The notes under the pieces: generated by a model | The model's input: only the letters and a program-made list of their open reading frames with translations | Databases searched by the model: none | What the model was told of the DNA's origin: nothing | Shown: positions 10,584 to 15,007 of the stretch, piece after piece | Layout of the letters: each line of letters begins with the position of its first letter | Position numbering within the stretch: the stretch's first letter is position 1 | Origin: Mucidula mucida | Taxonomy: Eukaryota > Basidiomycota > Agaricomycetes > Agaricales > Physalacriaceae | Reading direction: 5' to 3' | Assembly: GCA_015501055.1 (NCBI GenBank) | Contig: JADNYV010000815.1 | Span: 1 to 15,007 of the forward strand | Length of the DNA stretch: 15,007 nucleotides | Program-made: the position numbers and the translations under genes

Positions 10584-10640
10584 ATTCAAACTCCAAGAAC
10601 TTCCACCAAGCGGTAGCGGGGAACAGCTTGGAGTTGAATC
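10584..10640. repeat. Imperfect inverted repeat
   Basis: ATTCAAACTCCAAG at 10584-10597 pairs with CTTGGAGTTGAATC at 10627-10640, with one bulged A and a loop of about 29 nt. A smaller perfect hairpin, AGAGT-TTCG-ACTCT, lies just upstream at about 10561-10574. No flanking T-run or target-site duplication marks it as a terminator or transposon end. Confidence 0.45.
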
Positions 10641-10884
10641 TCTTGTCAGTTGCCTTTTCAGTTCGTTTGACTTCAATTCACATGTGAATCCTTTCAGATG
10701 TCACGTTAAAAAGCCCCAATAGCATTCGCATATTTTTCATTTCAGAACCACCGACCTGTGCTCTGGAACATCTACCTAGATTTACTGGAATTGCTCCGTT
10801 TCGGCCCAGCGTGACTTGTGTGTGTGAAACTACACCCACACGCTTACCGCGTTCCCACCATCAATGCAGCTTAAAGCTCGTGCC

Positions 10885-10892
10885 TTTATAAA
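10885..10892 (+). promoter_or_regulatory. TATA-like box of the Cys-rich gene
   Basis: TTTATAAA lies about 72 nt upstream of the start codon at 10964, a plausible distance for a fungal core promoter. Role inferred from position. Confidence 0.4.
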
Positions 10893-10963
10893 TGACAGCG
10901 GGGCCGTAAGGTGTATGATTCGAGCCTTGCCTCATCCCATCATCTGGCTCTAGCCGCCGCCGT

Positions 10964-12939
10964 ATGCCAAACCGCGCTCATCGCTCACCTTCTTGTAAGT
11001 TATCCGTCCCTCTGAGTTTCGGCGCTTACCGTCTTGACGCCTTAAGCGCTTGCGTCCTGGGGCGATGGAGATGATAACGATGACGAAGCGGTGTGGCCGG
11101 GGATCGCTGACGCTATCAGGGCGTCTCTCGAAGACTCCGGATTAGCGAGTACGTCTGCGCCCCCAGGTGTGCTAGACCTTCCAAGTTCTTATCACTAACT
11201 GATTATAATTGCGATGTAGCAATACCATCCGCTCATCTAACGCCGCCCAATGAAATCGCGTCATCGAGCACACTTGTTCCGAGACGCACCAGTGAGGATC
11301 GACGTGGCGAAGGTCCTAATCCATTCGCGATGTCGGATCTGCGGACAGCACTGGAACCACCCCCAGAGTTCCAGCCTCGCAGGTCCATCTTGAGAAACAC
11401 TCTTCCTGCCGGTGCTTCGAGCAGTACTCACCAAGTTGCGCCGGCATCACTCTCGACTTTCGCGTACGCGACACCAATCGCCCCGCAACCAAGACCGCAC
11501 GATTCTTGGTACTCCCATCTTCAACCGAACACACCGGTGTATCAAATGCTCCCTACGCCCTCCCCCTCGCACCCACCTTCCGCACCATACCTAGGCGCCA
11601 ATCTGTCCTGGCCCGAAACTCCCTCCTCGATCGCATTCCCCATGACACTCAATACGACCGAGGTCGACGAAGGGTGGTCCACCGTGGATCCGGCATACGA
11701 CCATAACGCGTCCGTGCTGTTCCCCACAACACGAGAGGCGTATCCCCCAATGTATTCTGCAGCGGCCCCGATCGACGCGACGGGCCTTCCTCTGTACCCG
11801 TCGCAGAGGTCGGCGACAGACGAGGCACCGGCTATCCGTCCTCGAAGGCACTCGACACCGAGAGCTGTGCAGCCCAGGTTTATGGGCCGCGATATCGTTA
11901 CCGGGCAGCCAATATTCCACACAGTCGACCTCACGACTGAGCAAACTTTGGTGCATACCCAAGTCGACAATCCGGACGAATGGCGGCAGGTGTACGCGAA
12001 GAAAGTGGTATGCGAGAATGTGTGCGGGCAGTGTCAGCAAGCAGGCTGATCCCTTCGCGGTTCCCCGTCAGTGACTTTCTTTTTACAAGAATAATTCCCT
12101 GGCTAAAAAAGCATTAGATTAAATGGCCCCAGCCCGACAGCATCCGCAGGACGCAACTCGACCCGGGGCAAGTGCTCGCAACCCCGCCGACAGACATCGA
12201 GCAGAGTCTGGTAGCCGAATGCATGATCTGTGAAAAGATCCACTGCCGCGGGTGCTGGAATGGCGAATACCGTAAGCCCAGCGACCCATTCCCCGCGGGG
12301 TGCATCCGCACCGACAGCTGCATCATGCGGCGCGTCATCGCCACCTTCGAGGCGCTGCGCAGCTTCGACGAGCACTACCTCCGCTTCTGCACTGGCGAAA
12401 CCCGCACCGTACCCGGGCTCGTGTCCACCTCGAAGGCCGGCCGCTATCTCGCGCTCCAAATCAATCCTGAAAACAATGTGCGCGCTGTTATCAGTACCGG
12501 TCTAGCCGCCTTTGTGTACACGCTCAGCATCATTGAGTATTACCTCGTACGCACTGCGATGAATGCGCATGACGGATACGTCGACGTACCGGAGGCGTAC
12601 GCGCGCATGTTGGAGTTCTCGTTTATCCCGCGCATGATAGACGAGCTCTTCTCTGAGCCGTATCGACGCCGCGACGTCCGTGAAACATACGCCACAACCT
12701 ACCGACACGTCTTGCGGTTTCTCGACGGTTACAACGACCTGTTCCCTGGCTACGTTAACGCACAACGGTGGGACTTCACATTGAGCTGCGGGATTGGCTC
12801 GTACCTCCGCGGCGAGGGCGAAATAGATTGGAGAGCTTCTGGACTCCATGTGCCCCATCCTTTTTCGAGACCATTCAAGCGTTTTGGGCCCCCGGAGAGC
12901 CGATTCCTCAGGATATCACAAGTTCTTACAACATCTTGA
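10964..12939 (+). CDS. Unrecognised Cys-rich protein, frame problem near 12040
   Basis: Family not recognised. Exon 1 (10964-10994) and exon 2 (11047-11166) lead to exon 3 from 11220; the second intron could instead start at a better consensus GTACGT at 11149. The N-terminal part is acidic, then Ser/Pro/Thr-rich and probably disordered. Exon 3 runs in frame to CENVCGQCQQAG and a TGA at 12047. A second open stretch, 12118-12939, has CMICEKIHCRGCW and further Cys, then a largely helical region. The pairs CGQC, CMIC and CRGC look like parts of one zinc-binding module, so the halves probably belong to one gene. A standard-looking 51-nt intron (12067-12117, CTAA branch) joins them only after a one-base shift. 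Other routes are GT-AG introns from 12008 or 12020 to 12117, which drop some Cys, or a rare GC-AG intron starting GCAAGC at 12037. A ubiquitin-ligase-like role is a guess. Intact gene or early pseudogene is undecided. Confidence 0.5.
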
Positions 12940-13052
12940 CTTCATGATTATAGTCATCTATAGCAACTGTGTCTCTTAGTAGATCAGCAAATATTCAGTG
13001 CCTGAGATAGTGTTCACATACTGCTGAAGCTGTTAGAGATATTCTCTGCACC
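12509..13052 (+). repeat. Source copy of a partial tandem duplication
   Basis: Blocks of this segment, from the coding end of the Cys-rich gene through its 3' flank, reappear in the same order and orientation at about 13113-13400. Clear matching blocks here begin near 12511 (TTTGTGTACACGC), at about 12607-12620 (GCATGTTGGAGTTC), about 12706-12730 (CGTCTTGCGGTTTCTCGA) and from about 12932 onwards (TCTTGACTTC, TCTATAGCAA, AGTAGAT, TTAGAGA, CTCTGCA). Confidence 0.6.
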
Positions 13053-13112
13053 AGAGAAGGTATACTTAACTAACCAGGCTATATGCCTGCTATAATCAAT
13101 CCCAGCCTCACT

Positions 13113-13400
13113 GCATTTGTATGTACACACGCTTTGCATCGTCGAGTCGACATGTCGGAGCCGTGCGTGCATGTTGGAGTTCCACGACGTATCAACATGT
13201 CTTGCGGTTCCTTGAACGTGGCTCATCGTTCATCGACATCATGAGAGGCAATTCTTGGACATCTTAAGATGCTTTGCATGTCTTGACTTCTTCATCGTGA
13301 TTCTGTATTAAACGTCTATAGCAATCGTATATCAGTAGATAACTGGTACTCTATTCATATGCTATCGAAAGGATTAGAGACAGTCTCTGCAACAGGAGGA
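13113..13400 (+). pseudogene. Decayed duplicate of the Cys-rich gene's 3' end
   Basis: This segment repeats, in order, pieces of 12509-13052 with large deletions between them: TTTGTATGTACACACGC, then GCATGTTGGAGTTC (a 14-base exact match), then ATGTCTTGCGGTTCCTTGA, then TCTTGACTTC, GTCTATAGCAA, AGTAGAT, TTAGAGA and GTCTCTGCAA. No reading frame survives. The order and direction point to a tandem duplication followed by deletion and point mutation. It ends almost at the stop codon of the minus-strand transporter gene at 13405, so it probably forms part of that gene's 3' UTR. Confidence 0.55.
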
Positions 13401-13404
13401 ACAC

Positions 13405-15007
13405 TCACCCAACAACTTTCATCAACAAAAATCCAACAGTAGATACCACCAAAGTGGCAATAATACTGGCCGGGACACCGTTCTTCAAGAAATCCACGTT
13501 GGAGAGATACAGTTCTCCCAGCTCGTTCTCTTGCGTTGCACTGAAAGAAAGGTGAATAGAGCGTGCCAGGGTGTACTGATGACTTACGCAGTCTGATTGG
13601 GAAACCCAGAGACGGGCATTCCCATACCAGCCGAACAAATCAGTCCCGTAATGAATATCAAGAGGTTCTTGGGATTGCCTTCCAGGCTCGATCCGACTTC
13701 AGCGGCGATGGGCACTAGGAGCACACTCGCTATCGTATGACTGATAAATGTTGATACAATCTGGTCTATAGATGAGTAGTAGTTGATAGTTTTGAAATGT
13801 GTGCGTACCAAAACGATGGGGGAGAGAATCATCACGACCGTGTACAAGCTGAAGCCTTCGACCATGTCACGAATGATGATATCCATGACATCCAGCAGCC
13901 CGCTCGACATGACCGCCTTGCCTAAGGCGATTCCACCCATGGCCAAGAACACGATAGTCCACGCAAACTGTTCAAAGTCGTCCTGATGAGGCAACATCAG
14001 CATCGAGATAAGCTGACCCACAAAATGAAACCGACCTTTTTCAAAACGCCCGTCGAAAAGAACGCCACGATAGGTATAAGTGCAATGACACCCATATCTC
14101 CAATGATGTCTTCAATCTCGTGCGCCACGCACCAAAGCGCAATTGTGAACAGACATATGAACGTGACCCAATACTGCTTCGCAGTGAACGGCTCCCTGGT
14201 CGGTCGCACCGTCCGTATCTCAATGTCGCCTTCACCATCGGGCGATCGTGCGGGACGATACGACGCGAGGAGAGACCCCATATCAGAATGATAGAGATGG
14301 CGGACACGGGCAAGGCCACCACAGCGAACCATTTGCCCCAGTCTAGCGGAGGATCCATTTCGTGCAAAGCAATGAGATTCTGAGGCGAAGAAATGGGTGA
14401 GCTCTGTCCGCCGATATTTGCTGCGAGGGCAATTCCCAACTGAGGGGCGTGTCAAAGCTCGTAAGTTAAGAATTGGAAGAAACTCACGATAAGACATGGT
14501 GCGAAGGAAGACTTGGGTGGCAGTGTACGCAATATAGGCTGCAGACAATCATTCAGAGGGATCACCAGTTGGAGCAAGCTTTCATACCCGAATGAGAGTG
14601 AAGCATAATGTCGGCGCGGCCACATTACTACATGAAAGTCAGACAGCAGTAAAATTTCTCCCAGTTATGCGCACCTTATCCACATGCTGGCAAAACACGA
14701 CACACCCATGAACGCAAGCAAGACCGTCCGTGGCTTGGAACCAGCCAAGCTAAGAACACGGGTGATATTATCCGATCGATGTTCGTCTTGCTGAGGCCAG
14801 AGGATATTGTGAAGCCTCCAATTAGCAACATGATTGTCGGAGAGAACATTACAGAAAAAATGTATCTGTAAACAGAGTCAGAGAAACGGATGGCGGTAAA
14901 AACACTGCATACTTCGTAGCATCTGGAGGCGCCAGGCCATCCTCGCCGTCTCTTATTACTCGCAGACAGACGACCAACAGAGGAACGAGAAGTGAGGTCA
15001 CGAAAAG
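13405..15007 (-). pseudogene. PHO91/PHO87-type phosphate transporter, C-terminal part, two frame breaks
   Basis: Runs off the right edge, so the N-terminus (an SPX domain in this yeast family) is not visible. Exons on minus: >15007-14913, 14865-14675, 14627-14588, 14538-14488, 14439-14036, 13982-13809, 13760-13588, 13540-13405; introns 47-53 nt, GT-AG. The protein belongs to the divalent anion:sodium symporter group that includes low-affinity Pi transporters of the plasma membrane or vacuole. Hallmarks in order: SPTIMLLIGGFTI, LSKTNID, SNVAAPTLCF, ANIGGQSSPISSPQN, GDMGVIALIPIVAFF, FLAMGGIALGKAV, SSGLLDV, MGMPVSGFPNQTA and the C-terminal VDFLKNGVPASII helix. One base is missing between NIDRIIS and RVLSLAG (about 14763-14769), and one in a GGGG run at about 14275-14278, between LIW and LLASYRP. 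Exon lengths of 191 and 404 nt are each one short of the phase their splice sites need. Either a pseudogene or two sequence errors. Confidence 0.8.

Larger units (their letters stand above)
9809..10963. other. Long intergenic region, no confident gene
   Basis: This 1.15-kb gap separates two divergently transcribed genes (glycosyltransferase on minus, Cys-rich gene on plus), so it should contain both promoters. It holds a (GGT)5 microsatellite, an imperfect inverted repeat, a TATA-like box near its right end and two short chained plus-strand frames, listed separately. A minus-strand frame at 9885-10202 is Ser/Pro-rich but joins to nothing. I see no tRNA or transposon termini. Confidence 0.5.

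Noticed and set aside
10545..10600. tRNA-like T-arm (GTTTCGACTC)
   Set aside because: The stem around the TTCG loop does not pair as a T-arm with a seven-base loop, and no acceptor stem or A box is found.

Overview
The window is filamentous-fungal nuclear DNA, most likely from a basidiomycete of the Agaricomycete type. The evidence is gene structure: dense genes cut by many 46-60 nt GT-AG introns with CTAAC/CTRAY-like branch sites, short intergenic gaps, and protein families shared with mushrooms. No bacterial-style operons, tRNA, rRNA, CRISPR array or recognisable transposon were seen. The exon structures given here were assembled by hand from reading frames and splice sites.

Layout, left to right. 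(1) 429-1818, minus: a nine-exon short-chain dehydrogenase/reductase (SDR) gene whose reading frame is broken in three places. (2) 2150-6106, plus: an intact nine-exon gene for Utp22/Nrap, a pre-18S rRNA processome protein of 1188 aa. (3) 6379-8258, plus: one open reading frame joining an RNase H type-1 domain with all acidic catalytic residues to a C-terminal region resembling the RNase P/MRP subunit Pop3. (4) 8426-9808, minus: a type II membrane protein resembling fungal O-fucosyltransferase-like glycosyltransferases. (5) 9809-10963: 1.15 kb with no convincing gene. (6) 10964-12939, plus: an unrecognised Cys-rich protein, split by a frame problem near 12040-12117. (7) 12940-13404: a decayed partial duplicate of the 3' end of gene 6. 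(8) 13405-15007 and beyond, minus: the C-terminal part of a PHO91/PHO87-type phosphate transporter, with two frame breaks.

Genes 2 and 3 both point to RNA processing: Utp22 acts in 40S subunit assembly, and Pop3 is a subunit of RNase P and RNase MRP. They are neighbours in the same direction, 272 bp apart. The RNase H-Pop3 fusion is the most unusual object in the window. The second theme is uneven decay. Three genes totalling about 6.5 kb of coding sequence (Utp22, the fusion, the glycosyltransferase) read through cleanly. The SDR and the transporter carry five single-site frame breaks in about 2.2 kb, and gene 6 may carry a sixth. That pattern fits real pseudogenes better than evenly spread sequencing error, but several breaks lie in short homopolymers, so error is not excluded.
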